NCBI GenBank assembly: GCA_937899245.1
Contig: CALDKB010000006.1
Location: 1 to 64,000, forward strand
Direction: 5' to 3'
Length of the DNA stretch: 64,000 bases
Source: an uncultured Bacteroidales bacterium
GTDB taxonomy: Bacteria > Bacteroidota > Bacteroidia > Bacteroidales > ML635J-15
Shown here: one piece after another, positions 16,119 through 23,792 of the stretch
Layout of the letters: each line of letters starts with the position of its first letter
How positions within the stretch are numbered: the stretch's first letter is position 1
Made by a program: the position numbers and the translations under genes
Notes under the pieces: generated by a model
The model's database searches: none
What the model was told of the DNA's origin: nothing
The model's input: the letters and a program-made list of their open reading frames with translations, nothing else

Positions 16119-16652
16119 ATGAAAGGAAAATTATTATTTATCTGTGGATTTTCACTCTTGGGAATGTGTGGATGTTCGCAGGAGACAGAAATTGATCCGC
16201 CAGCTGTAATGAGCTTGGATTTGGAACGTTATGTAGGGCACTGGTACGAGATTGCACGTTTCGACCATAGTTTTGAAAGGAATCTTGTAGGGTGTACAGC
16301 AGACTATTCCATTAACGAGGACGGCACAATAAAGGTTGTGAATTCCGGGTATAAAAATACCTTGGATGGAACTTTCAAGCAGTCGGAAGGCAAGGCCCGA
16401 CGTCCTGATGCATCGAAGCCGGGAATGCTTGAAGTTTCGTTTTTCTTAAGTTTTTACAGTCCGTACAATGTGCTTGAGCTTGCAGATGATTATCGCTATG
16501 CGCTTGTAGGTAGCAAAAGCGACAAATATTTGTGGATATTGAGCCGTACGGCAAAAATGGAGCAGGCGGATATCGACTTTCTGTTGCAAAGTGCGAAGAA
16601 GCGGGGGTACGATACTGATAAGTTTATATGGGTTGAACATACAGCTGAATAG
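16119..16652 (+). CDS. blc: Outer-membrane lipocalin lipoprotein (Blc-like)
   Basis: A 177-residue lipoprotein with a signal peptide ending LLGMCGC. The mature sequence opens with the lipocalin signature (DLERYVGHWYEIARFDHSFE, G-x-W-Y-E). It continues with NLVGCTADYSINEDG and DYRYALVGSKSDKYLWILSR, the regions typical of bacterial Blc lipocalins. It binds hydrophobic ligands such as lysophospholipids or fatty acids at the outer membrane. It is monocistronic: a terminator follows at 16686-16722. Length is normal. Confidence 0.93.
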   Translation: MKGKLLFICGFSLLGMCGCSQETEIDPPAVMSLDLERYVGHWYEIARFDHSFERNLVGCTADYSINEDGTIKVVNSGYKNTLDGTFKQSEGKARRPDASKPGMLEVSFFLSFYSPYNVLELADDYRYALVGSKSDKYLWILSRTAKMEQADIDFLLQSAKKRGYDTDKFIWVEHTAE

Positions 16653-16685
16653 ACAATCTTCTTCTTGTACTTTTTACTTGTTAGG

Positions 16686-16722
16686 CACGGTTTTTCGTAT
16701 GAATGAAAATCCGTGTTTTTTT
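16686..16722 (+). terminator. Terminator after lipocalin gene
   Basis: The 11-bp stem CACGGTTTTTC (16686-16696) with GAAAATCCGTG (16705-16715) has one mismatch and is followed by seven T. Confidence 0.8.
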
Positions 16723-16813
16723 CTTATCCAGCTTTGGCGAAAGCCCGACACGTTCTTCTTTTAACGGAATAGAAAATTTGATTATCTTTGCCACATAATT
16801 AAAAATACCAAAT

Positions 16814-17974
16814 ATGGCAAAGATTCTTGTTATTGATGACGAACGCAGTATCCGCAATACATTGAAGGATATTCTGTCTCTGGAGGGCCACAAGATTGAG
16901 GTCGCCGAGGATGGAGAACAGGGGTTTGCGATGGCATCGTCGTCGAAGTTTGATGCGGTGTTCTGCGATATTAAGATGCCTAAAATGGATGGGCTGGAGG
17001 TCCTTGCAAAAATACACGAATCCATTCCGGAGGTGCCGGTGGTGATGATTTCCGGACACGGCGACATTGACACAGCTGTTGAGTCGATAAAGAAAGGGGC
17101 TTTCGATTACATTCAGAAACCGCTTGACCTGAACAGGTTGCTTGTTACCTTGCGTAATGCACTCGACAGGTCGAATCTGGTTGCCGAAACCAAGACCTTG
17201 AAGAAAAAGGTTAACACCAAGTACAAGATGATAGGAGAGACTCCTGCCATTCTCAAGGTTAAGGAAATGATAGACCGTGTTGCGCCAACAGATGCGCGTG
17301 TGCTTATTACAGGAGGCAATGGCACCGGCAAGGAGGCTGTGGCTCATTGGCTTCACGAAAAGAGCAATCGGGCGTCAGCTCCGTTTGTCGAGGTTAACTG
17401 CGCTGCAATTCCGTCGGAACTTATCGAAAGCGAGCTTTTTGGTCATGTGAAAGGTTCGTTTACCGGCGCAATAAAAGATAAGGCAGGCAAGTTCGAGCAG
17501 GCTGATGGCGGAACTCTGTTCCTCGACGAAATTGGCGACATGAGTCTGGCGGCACAGGCAAAAGTGCTTCGCGCCTTGCAGGAAAATAGAATCACACGTA
17601 TTGGCAGCGACAAGGATGTTGTTGTTAATGTGCGTGTTGTGGCTGCTACCAATAAGGATTTGCGTGCCGAAATAGAGAAGAATAATTTCCGCGAGGATTT
17701 GTATCACCGTCTGAGTGTAATTTTAATTCACGTACCTTCTTTAAACGAGCGTGTTGATGATATTCCGTTGCTTGTTGACGATTTCGTAAAGACCTGTTGT
17801 GAAGAACAAAGTTTTCCAGTGAAGAAAGTTTCTGCCGGAGCAATAGCCGAGCTGAAGAAGATCAATTGGCGAGGAAACATCCGTGAGCTTCGCAATGTGG
17901 TGGAACGCTTGGTGATTCTTTGCGGACAGGAAATTACAGCAGAGGACGTGAAGAGTTATGCGAATGTGTTCTAA
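16814..17974 (+). CDS. Sigma-54-dependent response regulator lacking a DNA-binding domain
   Basis: A 386-residue NtrC-type protein. The receiver domain (1-120) has phospho-acceptor Asp52 (CDIKMPKMDG), the acidic pair in VIDDERS and Lys102. The AAA+ domain (about 140-370) has Walker A GGNGTGKE (167-174), the sigma-54 loop as GSFTGA (214-219; Ala replaced by Ser) and Walker B LFLDEIGDM (Asp238, Glu239). The protein ends ITAEDVKSYANVF, directly after the AAA+ lid, so the Fis-type helix-turn-helix usually found at 400-470 is absent. It may activate sigma-54 promoters from solution or through a partner. No histidine kinase gene is adjacent. Confidence 0.93.
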   Translation: MAKILVIDDERSIRNTLKDILSLEGHKIEVAEDGEQGFAMASSSKFDAVFCDIKMPKMDGLEVLAKIHESIPEVPVVMISGHGDIDTAVESIKKGAFDYIQKPLDLNRLLVTLRNALDRSNLVAETKTLKKKVNTKYKMIGETPAILKVKEMIDRVAPTDARVLITGGNGTGKEAVAHWLHEKSNRASAPFVEVNCAAIPSELIESELFGHVKGSFTGAIKDKAGKFEQADGGTLFLDEIGDMSLAAQAKVLRALQENRITRIGSDKDVVVNVRVVAATNKDLRAEIEKNNFREDLYHRLSVILIHVPSLNERVDDIPLLVDDFVKTCCEEQSFPVKKVSAGAIAELKKINWRGNIRELRNVVERLVILCGQEITAEDVKSYANVF

Positions 17975-17976
17975 AT

Positions 17977-17995
17977 AAGGTTTAAAGGTTGAAAG
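17977..17995. repeat. Left flank repeat of four-helix bundle gene
   Basis: AAGGTTTAAAGGTTGAAAG is close to the reverse complement of the CTTTCAACCTTT-type units found after the four-helix bundle gene (18530-18645). The two sides thus form a degenerate inverted repeat around that gene. Confidence 0.5.
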
Positions 17996-18058
17996 CAGAG
18001 CCAAGATCAAGATTTTGTAAACTGCGAGATTGTTCATCATTTGAAATTTGATTGCTGT

Positions 18059-18442
18059 ATGCCTACTTATAAATATGGATTTGAGAAACTTGAAGTATGG
18101 AAGGAAGCACGTATTTTTGTAAGTTCCATATATAATTTGACTAAGAAATATCCAAAGGAGGAAAAACTTGGTTTGTGTTCACAAATTCAACGGGCCGCAG
18201 TATCTGTATCTTCAAATATTGCAGAAGAAGTCAGTAGATCGTCGGCAAAAGAGCAGATTAGGTTTGTGGAAATATCGTACGGTTCATTAATGGAAGTGTA
18301 CTCTCAACTTTGTTTGTCTGAAGATTTAGGATATATTTCTTCAGAAGAATTTGATGTTTTAAGACCTCAAATAAATAAAATTGCTGTTCAACTAAGTGGA
18401 TTGCGAAATAGTGCATTGAAAAGAATAGAAAGTGAAAAATAA
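18059..18442 (+). CDS. Four-helix bundle protein (S23/IVP family, Avd-related fold)
   Basis: A 127-residue protein from the ATG at 18059; a TTG six codons earlier is less likely. It matches the family first found encoded in 23S rRNA intervening sequences: YGFEKLEVWKEARIFVSSIY near the N-terminus, then SQIQRAAVSVSSNIAEE, and a final helix. The same fold is used by Avd, the accessory protein of diversity-generating retroelements, which bind nucleic acid. Here the gene is not in an rRNA operon and no reverse transcriptase is adjacent. Repeats of TTTCAAC units lie on both sides, suggesting it inserted as a small cassette. Its function is unknown. Confidence 0.88.
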   Translation: MPTYKYGFEKLEVWKEARIFVSSIYNLTKKYPKEEKLGLCSQIQRAAVSVSSNIAEEVSRSSAKEQIRFVEISYGSLMEVYSQLCLSEDLGYISSEEFDVLRPQINKIAVQLSGLRNSALKRIESEK

Positions 18443-18529
18443 AAAGAGTATAATGCTTGAAGGTTACCCCATTCAACTAAAAAACAACAAAAAAACGGTA
18501 GGTATGAAAATCAATACGCAGATGGATTT

Positions 18530-18645
18530 GTTAAACTTTTCAACTCTTCAACCTTTCAACCAAACAAAGAATTTGAAAACGAGTGATAAAAAAATAATAC
18601 GCAAAGTGAGTTAAACCTTTCAACTTTTCAACCTTTCAACTTTAA
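18530..18645. repeat. TTTCAACC-type direct repeats, right flank of four-helix bundle gene
   Basis: Two clusters (about 18530-18561 and 18611-18642) each carry several copies of TTTCAAC/CTTCAAC in tandem, with the shared start GTTAAAC. Between them is AT-rich sequence without a gene. The second cluster ends 15 bases before the rpe start codon. Confidence 0.65.
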
Positions 18646-18657
18646 AACATATAGTAT

Positions 18658-19311
18658 ATGAAAAAGATCATTCTTTCCCCATCATTGCTTTCGGCCGATT
18701 TCAATCATCTGGCCAACGACATTGAAATGATAAACAGCAGCGAGGCAGACTGGTTTCACCTCGACATTATGGATGGCGTTTTTGTGCCGAACATCTCATT
18801 TGGCTTGCCAGTTGTAAAGAGCGTTAAGAAATTGGCGCAGAAACCGTTGGATGTGCACTTGATGATTGTTCAGCCGGAGCGTTACATCGATGCGTTCAAG
18901 AAGGCTGGCGCCGACATACTGACAGTTCATTATGAGGCATGCACGCACTTGCATCGAACAATTCAGGAAATTAAAAATGCAGGCATGAAAGCCGGCGTGT
19001 CGATAAATCCGCATACTTCGGTAAAGTTACTAGAAGATATTTTGCCAGACCTTGACCTTGTGCTGATAATGTCGGTAAATCCTGGATTTGGAGGACAGTC
19101 GTTTATTAAAAACAGCTTGAAGAAGATTTCCGAACTTAAGGAAATGGCAAATGTCATCAATCCGGAGGTTATCATCGAGGTTGATGGAGGCGTAGATACT
19201 AAGAATCACACCGAAATCGTTAAGGCGGGTGCTAATGCGCTTGTTGCAGGAAGTGCAGTCTTCGGCGCAGAAAATCCTACGGAAGCCATTGCTAAATTGA
19301 AGTCCATTTAA
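18658..19311 (+). CDS. rpe: Ribulose-phosphate 3-epimerase
   Basis: A 217-residue TIM-barrel enzyme that interconverts ribulose-5-phosphate and xylulose-5-phosphate in the pentose phosphate pathway. Motifs seen are SPSLLSADFNHL at the start, the metal-binding HLDIMDGVFVPNISFG, DVHLMI, MSVNPGFGGQSF and the C-terminal phosphate-binding EVDGG...VAGSAVFG. Length is normal. The stop codon overlaps the start of the acyltransferase gene (TAATG). Confidence 0.97.
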   Translation: MKKIILSPSLLSADFNHLANDIEMINSSEADWFHLDIMDGVFVPNISFGLPVVKSVKKLAQKPLDVHLMIVQPERYIDAFKKAGADILTVHYEACTHLHRTIQEIKNAGMKAGVSINPHTSVKLLEDILPDLDLVLIMSVNPGFGGQSFIKNSLKKISELKEMANVINPEVIIEVDGGVDTKNHTEIVKAGANALVAGSAVFGAENPTEAIAKLKSI

Positions 19312-20174
19312 TGAAACGGCTTGAATATATAGCTTTTCGCTTTCTGGTGGCATGTGGAAGGATTACGCCATTCTTTTTGGTGTATTTCTGGTCTGATGTG
19401 TTCTTCGTTGTCGTATATTACCTTGTCGGTTATCGCAAGAAAGTTGTGTATGAGAATTTACGCAAGTCGTTTCCATGCAAGTCTGAAAAGGAAATAAAAG
19501 TTCTGGCAAGAAAATTTTATCGCCATCTGGCTGACATTTCGATGGAGTCGATTAAAGGCATGACTATTTCGGAAAAGCAGATACGTAAGCGATATGTTAT
19601 TGAAAATGCTGATATCCCCGATGAATATTTTGACAAAGGGCAGTCGGTGTTGCTTTTGACAAGCCATTATGGCAACTGGGAGTATGGCATGCTCGGGACG
19701 GATATGGCCATAAAGCACCAAACCGTTGCTCTGTATTTGCCACTTACAAACCAATATACGGATGCGTACGGTGTAGGGCGCCGCAGCCGCTATGGCATGA
19801 AAATGGTGTCGGTACGGCAGACAAAGTCGGTATTTACAGACATGGAAAAGCCTATCGGTATCGTTATGGCTGCCGACCAGTGCCCATCTAACATCGAACG
19901 TGCAATCTGGCTTGATTTTCTGAACCATGACACAGCTTGTATCCACGGACCAGAGGCGTATGCCAAGAAATTGAATATGCCGGCCTTGTATATGAAGATT
20001 TCAAAGCCCCGTCGAGGTCATTATGTGCTGTCTTTTGAAAGGTTGATTGATAATCCGTCCGAATGTGAGCCTGGCGAAATTACAAGGTTGTATTTCAAGC
20101 ATCTGGAAAACGATATCAACGAATGTCCGGAATACTGGTTGTGGTCCCACAGAAGATGGAAACACAAAAGATAA
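19311..20174 (+). CDS. Lipid A biosynthesis acyltransferase (LpxL/HtrB family)
   Basis: A 287-residue protein with an N-terminal membrane-anchoring helix (FFLVYFWSDVFFVVVYYLV). The acyltransferase motif is SHYGNWEYGM (H-x4-E, catalytic His and Glu). The later DQCPSNIERAIWLDFLNH matches the second conserved block of LpxL-type late acyltransferases. It adds a secondary acyl chain to lipid A at the inner membrane. Bacteroidales usually encode one such enzyme and make penta-acylated lipid A. It is translationally coupled to rpe. Confidence 0.92.
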   Translation: MKRLEYIAFRFLVACGRITPFFLVYFWSDVFFVVVYYLVGYRKKVVYENLRKSFPCKSEKEIKVLARKFYRHLADISMESIKGMTISEKQIRKRYVIENADIPDEYFDKGQSVLLLTSHYGNWEYGMLGTDMAIKHQTVALYLPLTNQYTDAYGVGRRSRYGMKMVSVRQTKSVFTDMEKPIGIVMAADQCPSNIERAIWLDFLNHDTACIHGPEAYAKKLNMPALYMKISKPRRGHYVLSFERLIDNPSECEPGEITRLYFKHLENDINECPEYWLWSHRRWKHKR

Positions 20175-20231
20175 TTGATAATGAATAATGAGATGTAAAA
20201 TCATAGAATCATCAAATCATCAAATAAATTT

Positions 20232-20864
20232 ATGTATACCTCCTTTGTTTTTAATGCTTTTGGCGTAAACGCCTACATAGTTTCCGATGAAACGAAAGAA
20301 GCCGTTATAATAGATGGTGCGGCAAATTCCGATTTTGAAATGCTGGAGTTGAAGCGTTATGTTGATGATAATAAACTGAAAGTCAAGTACATAATAAATA
20401 CGCACGGACATCTTGACCATATATGTGGCAACCATCGGTTGAAATTCGAATATAATGTGCCGGTATTGGCGAACTTTAAAGACAACGGTCTGGTTCAAAA
20501 TGTAATGAACGAGGCAAGGATGTTTGGCTTCCGAATGAATGCACAATCGTTGCCCGACAGGAATATTGTCGATGGCGATGAAATCTGTTTTGGCAATTCG
20601 GTGCTAAAGGTGCTGGAGGTTCCCGGCCATTCGCAGGGAAGTGTCGCTTTATATTCGGAAGCCGAAAATTTCGTAATCTGTGGCGATGCTCTTTTCTGCG
20701 GCAGTGTAGGTCGTACCGATTTGCCTGGCGGAAGTTTTTCGCAATTGATTGAGAGCATTGGCAAAAAGTTGTTTGTACTGGACAAAAAATGCATTGTCCT
20801 GCCTGGCCATGGCGAAACGACAACTATTGGATTCGAGGTGGAAAATAATCCTTTCTTTAGATAA
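20232..20864 (+). CDS. Metallo-beta-lactamase-fold hydrolase (glyoxalase II-like)
   Basis: A 210-residue cytoplasmic protein with the binuclear zinc motif THGHLDH (H-x-H-x-D-H), a second His in VPGHSQGSV, an Asp in ICGDALF, and a last His in LPGHGETTTI. Length and pattern match the small glyoxalase II-like or YcbL-like hydrolases. The likely substrate is a thioester such as S-lactoyl-glutathione or a related compound, but this cannot be fixed from sequence. It stands 57 bases after the acyltransferase gene. The AT-rich gap holds short tandem AATCATC units. Confidence 0.92.
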   Translation: MYTSFVFNAFGVNAYIVSDETKEAVIIDGAANSDFEMLELKRYVDDNKLKVKYIINTHGHLDHICGNHRLKFEYNVPVLANFKDNGLVQNVMNEARMFGFRMNAQSLPDRNIVDGDEICFGNSVLKVLEVPGHSQGSVALYSEAENFVICGDALFCGSVGRTDLPGGSFSQLIESIGKKLFVLDKKCIVLPGHGETTTIGFEVENNPFFR

Positions 20865-20893
20865 TAATTTGCGAAAAAATCCGTTTTGGAAAT

Positions 20894-22138
20894 ATGAAAT
20901 TTACAAAAAAAAGGATAGCGATTATTGTTTTGGCGGCAATTGTTGTTGCGGTTGCGATTTCCGTTGTGCTCGTATTATGCCTGAGGAAAACTGCTGACGA
21001 AAATTGCGCACCGTTACCTGAAGCTCCGGTGGAGACTTGTTTTGGAATTCCTGTCGATGGATGGAAAATCATTTCCGACACTGTCCGCGATGGTGATTAT
21101 CTTAGTACGATTCTTGGCAGATACGGAATTCCGATGACTGTAGTCGACAAAATTTCACGCATGAACGATTCGGCCGATTATACTCGCATTTCGGTTGGAC
21201 GGCCTTATTCGGTGTTTGCAGAGAATGGCGATAGCCTCAATACGGCTAAATATTTTGTCTACGAGAATAGCGCATTGCAGTTCACGGTATTTGACTTCCG
21301 CGATTCCGTTGCTGTAGAACGCCGCTACCACGAAGTGGATACTGTTGAGTGTACGGCATCGGGCAGGATAGAGTCTTCGTTGTGGAATGCCCTTGTAGCA
21401 AAAGGTTACGATTGGGATCTTGCCATTGAAATGTCGCAGGTTTGGGCATGGACGGTCGATTTTTATGCCTTGCAGACGGATAACTGGTTCAAGGTTGTTT
21501 ACGATGAGTATCGTGTAGAGGGAAAAACGGTGAAAATTGGAAAAGTACGTGCCGGCGTTTTCTATCACAATGGCAAGGAGCAGTGGTCGATTCCATTTAC
21601 GCAGGATTCTGTTACTACTTTTTTCGATACCACAGGTATGAGCATGCGTAAGACATTTCTGAAAGCGCCGTTGAAATATACGCGGGTTAGCTCACGATAT
21701 ACAAATTCGCGCATGCACCCGATACATCACGTGCCGAAGGCGCATCTTGCCGTTGATTTTTCTGCGCCGATGGGAACACCGATTTATGCGGCCTCCGATG
21801 GTCGTATAACGATTCGCCAATATGGCAATGGCGCAGGTAATTATGTGAAAATTAGGCATAATGGAGTTTATGAAACTGTTTATATGCACTTGTCGAAGTT
21901 TGGAAAATATAATGTTGGCGATTATGTGGCGCAAGGAGATATAATTGGTTATGTAGGTAGTACTGGCTGGTCGACAGGTCCACATTTGCATTACGAAGTT
22001 CACGAGAATGGCAGGAAAATAAATCCGCTGACATTTGATCCGCCACCAGCAGAGCCGGTTGATTCGGCAAATATGGAACGCTTTAACAAGGAAAAACGTC
22101 CGTGGATAGACAAGATAAAAAGTATTGAATTGAAATAA
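20894..22138 (+). CDS. Membrane-anchored M23 murein endopeptidase
   Basis: A 414-residue protein with an N-terminal TM anchor (IAIIVLAAIVVAVAISVVLVL). A LysM/OapA-like middle region follows (DTVRDGDYLSTILGRYGI, then ISVGRPYSVF). The C-terminal LytM domain has the zinc ligands in AHLAVDFSAPMGTPIYA (H-x3-D), and HLHYEVHENG. It cleaves peptidoglycan cross-bridges in the periplasm during growth or separation. The architecture resembles MepM-type enzymes. A terminator follows directly. Confidence 0.93.
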   Translation: MKFTKKRIAIIVLAAIVVAVAISVVLVLCLRKTADENCAPLPEAPVETCFGIPVDGWKIISDTVRDGDYLSTILGRYGIPMTVVDKISRMNDSADYTRISVGRPYSVFAENGDSLNTAKYFVYENSALQFTVFDFRDSVAVERRYHEVDTVECTASGRIESSLWNALVAKGYDWDLAIEMSQVWAWTVDFYALQTDNWFKVVYDEYRVEGKTVKIGKVRAGVFYHNGKEQWSIPFTQDSVTTFFDTTGMSMRKTFLKAPLKYTRVSSRYTNSRMHPIHHVPKAHLAVDFSAPMGTPIYAASDGRITIRQYGNGAGNYVKIRHNGVYETVYMHLSKFGKYNVGDYVAQGDIIGYVGSTGWSTGPHLHYEVHENGRKINPLTFDPPPAEPVDSANMERFNKEKRPWIDKIKSIELK

Positions 22139-22166
22139 AAAAGTAAACCATTTGGTTTCCTTTTTT
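22136..22166 (+). terminator. Terminator after M23 peptidase gene
   Basis: A stem containing AAACCA and TGGTTT, extended by A and T tracts (AAAAAAG and CTTTTTT), ends in six T. The remaining gap to 22400 shows no gene. Confidence 0.7.
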
Positions 22167-22366
22167 GCACTATCAATGAAAAGGTCAAACACCTTTTTGA
22201 TTCCATTGTCATCGTAGTAAAATTCAAAACCTCAGATGCGGTAGGATAATCATTAGCGACATCACATACGCCAGGTACCGAGTGATAGGTAAAATCTTAT
22301 GCCGTCATTGTCGTTCTATATGTTAGCAAACATATTTTTAATGAAATGTCGTTACTAAAAAACACT

Positions 22367-22374
22367 TACTTTTG
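22367..22374 (+). promoter_or_regulatory. -7 element of aminotransferase gene
   Basis: TACTTTTG fits TAnnTTTG, 26 bases before the ATG at 22401. No clear -33 TTG is seen at the right distance. Confidence 0.45.
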
Positions 22375-22400
22375 TGCAAACAAATTTAAAATAAAAAGTC

Positions 22401-23612
22401 ATGATAGAAAACCTAAACGACTTTATGTCGGTAAATATGGCAAATGCAAAGCGTTCAGCCATTCGTGAAATCTTGAAGTATACTCAGCGTCCAGAAGTTA
22501 TCTCATTCGCAGGCGGTTTGCCGGCTCCGGCATCTTTCCCTGTAGAAGATATCAGACAGTGTCTCAACGAAGTTCTTGATGAAGCAGGAACAAAGGCCTT
22601 GCAGTATGGCGCAACAGACGGTGACGTTGAACTTCGTCAGGAAATCGTAAATCTTTATGCACGTCAGTGTGTAAAGGTTACAATCGACAACATCGTTATT
22701 ATGACTGCATCTCAGTCGGCTCTTGATATCACAGGTTGGATTTTCTGCAATCCGGGTGACTACATCATCTGCGGTTTGCCGTCATACCTTGGCGCTTTGG
22801 GTTCATTCCGCGCTCACGGTGCTATTCCTGTTGGTATTCCTTTCGACGAATATGGTATGCGCCCAGACCTTCTCGAAGCTAAGTTGAAAGAAATGAAGGC
22901 TAACGGCAAGATGGCTAAGTTTATCTACTTGATTCCTGATTTCCAGAACCCTGCAGGTATTACTTATCCTGAATTCCGTCGTCAGGAAATTATCGACCTT
23001 GCCGATAAGTACGATCTTGCAATCATCGAGGACAGCCCATACCGCGAACTTCGTTTCGACGGCAAGCCACAGCGCATGATGTACGATATGGACAAGAGTG
23101 GCCGTGTTATTACTCTCGGTACTTTCTCCAAGACTTTGGCTCCTGGTTTCCGTTTGGGTTGGGTTTTGGCTCATCCGGATGTAATCTATAAGTATGTAAC
23201 TGCTAAGCAGCATACCGACCTTTGTACTCCAGCTATCCTTCAGATGGCAACTGCAAAGTATATGTCTAAGGGATTGTTCGAAAAGAACTTGACCAAGACT
23301 ATCGAATTGTACCGTGGCAAACGCGACTTCATGTTGAGCTGCTTCGATAAATACATGCCGGAAGGTGTTAAGTGGACTCGTCCAGAAGGCGGTTTGTTCT
23401 TGTTGCTTTCTTTGCCAGAAGGTTACGACACAAGCGAATTGTTCCAGGTTGCAATTAAGAACAATGTTGCTTTCGTAACTGGTGAAGTATTCCACTGCGA
23501 CGGTAGCGGTAAGAACACTATGCGTTTGAACTTCTCTTATGCTTCAATGGAGCAGATCGAAGAAGGTGTTAAGCGTTTGGCAACTGCTATCAAGGATTAC
23601 TTGAAGAAATAA
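22401..23612 (+). CDS. PLP-dependent aminotransferase, class I/II (2-aminoadipate/LysN-like)
   Basis: A 403-residue enzyme of fold type I. Seen are ISFAGGLPAPASFPVED near the start, the substrate region YGATDGDVELRQEI, the Asp and Tyr that hold PLP in IIEDSPYRELRF, and the Schiff-base lysine in TLGTFSKTLAPGFRLGW. This set is typical of the MocR-type aminotransferase domain without a DNA-binding part, as in 2-aminoadipate or aromatic/branched-chain aminotransferases. The exact amino acid used cannot be fixed. Codon use is strongly biased (GGT, AAG, GAA), suggesting high expression. Confidence 0.92.
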   Translation: MIENLNDFMSVNMANAKRSAIREILKYTQRPEVISFAGGLPAPASFPVEDIRQCLNEVLDEAGTKALQYGATDGDVELRQEIVNLYARQCVKVTIDNIVIMTASQSALDITGWIFCNPGDYIICGLPSYLGALGSFRAHGAIPVGIPFDEYGMRPDLLEAKLKEMKANGKMAKFIYLIPDFQNPAGITYPEFRRQEIIDLADKYDLAIIEDSPYRELRFDGKPQRMMYDMDKSGRVITLGTFSKTLAPGFRLGWVLAHPDVIYKYVTAKQHTDLCTPAILQMATAKYMSKGLFEKNLTKTIELYRGKRDFMLSCFDKYMPEGVKWTRPEGGLFLLLSLPEGYDTSELFQVAIKNNVAFVTGEVFHCDGSGKNTMRLNFSYASMEQIEEGVKRLATAIKDYLKK

Positions 23613-23634
23613 GACTTTTTCAAAAAATAGGAGA

Positions 23635-23665
23635 GGGAACATTCTGGTGGATGTTCCCTTTTTTT
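23635..23665 (+). terminator. Terminator after aminotransferase gene
   Basis: The 8-bp stem GGGAACAT (23635-23642) with ATGTTCCC (23651-23658) is followed by a run of seven T. Confidence 0.88.
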
Positions 23666-23765
23666 GTTTGAGACGGTTTGTCAATGGCGTCGCCGTTCGA
23701 TATTGCTTGCGAAACAACATCAAACAAATTGGAACAATATCAAACAAAATTCAAACAACTTTCGT

Positions 23766-23773
23766 TATCTTTG
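23766..23773 (+). promoter_or_regulatory. -7 element of dnaX
   Basis: TATCTTTG matches TAnnTTTG, 20 bases before the ATG chosen for dnaX, and supports that start. Upstream are direct repeats of ATCAAACAAA (from 23719 and 23739) with no known role. Confidence 0.55.
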
Positions 23774-23792
23774 CAATCTAAATTTTAGTAGC

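Noticed and set aside
18059..18442. Avd gene of a complete DGR
   Set aside because: The protein is of the related S23 family, but no reverse transcriptase or template repeat lies nearby, so it cannot be assigned to a DGR from this window.
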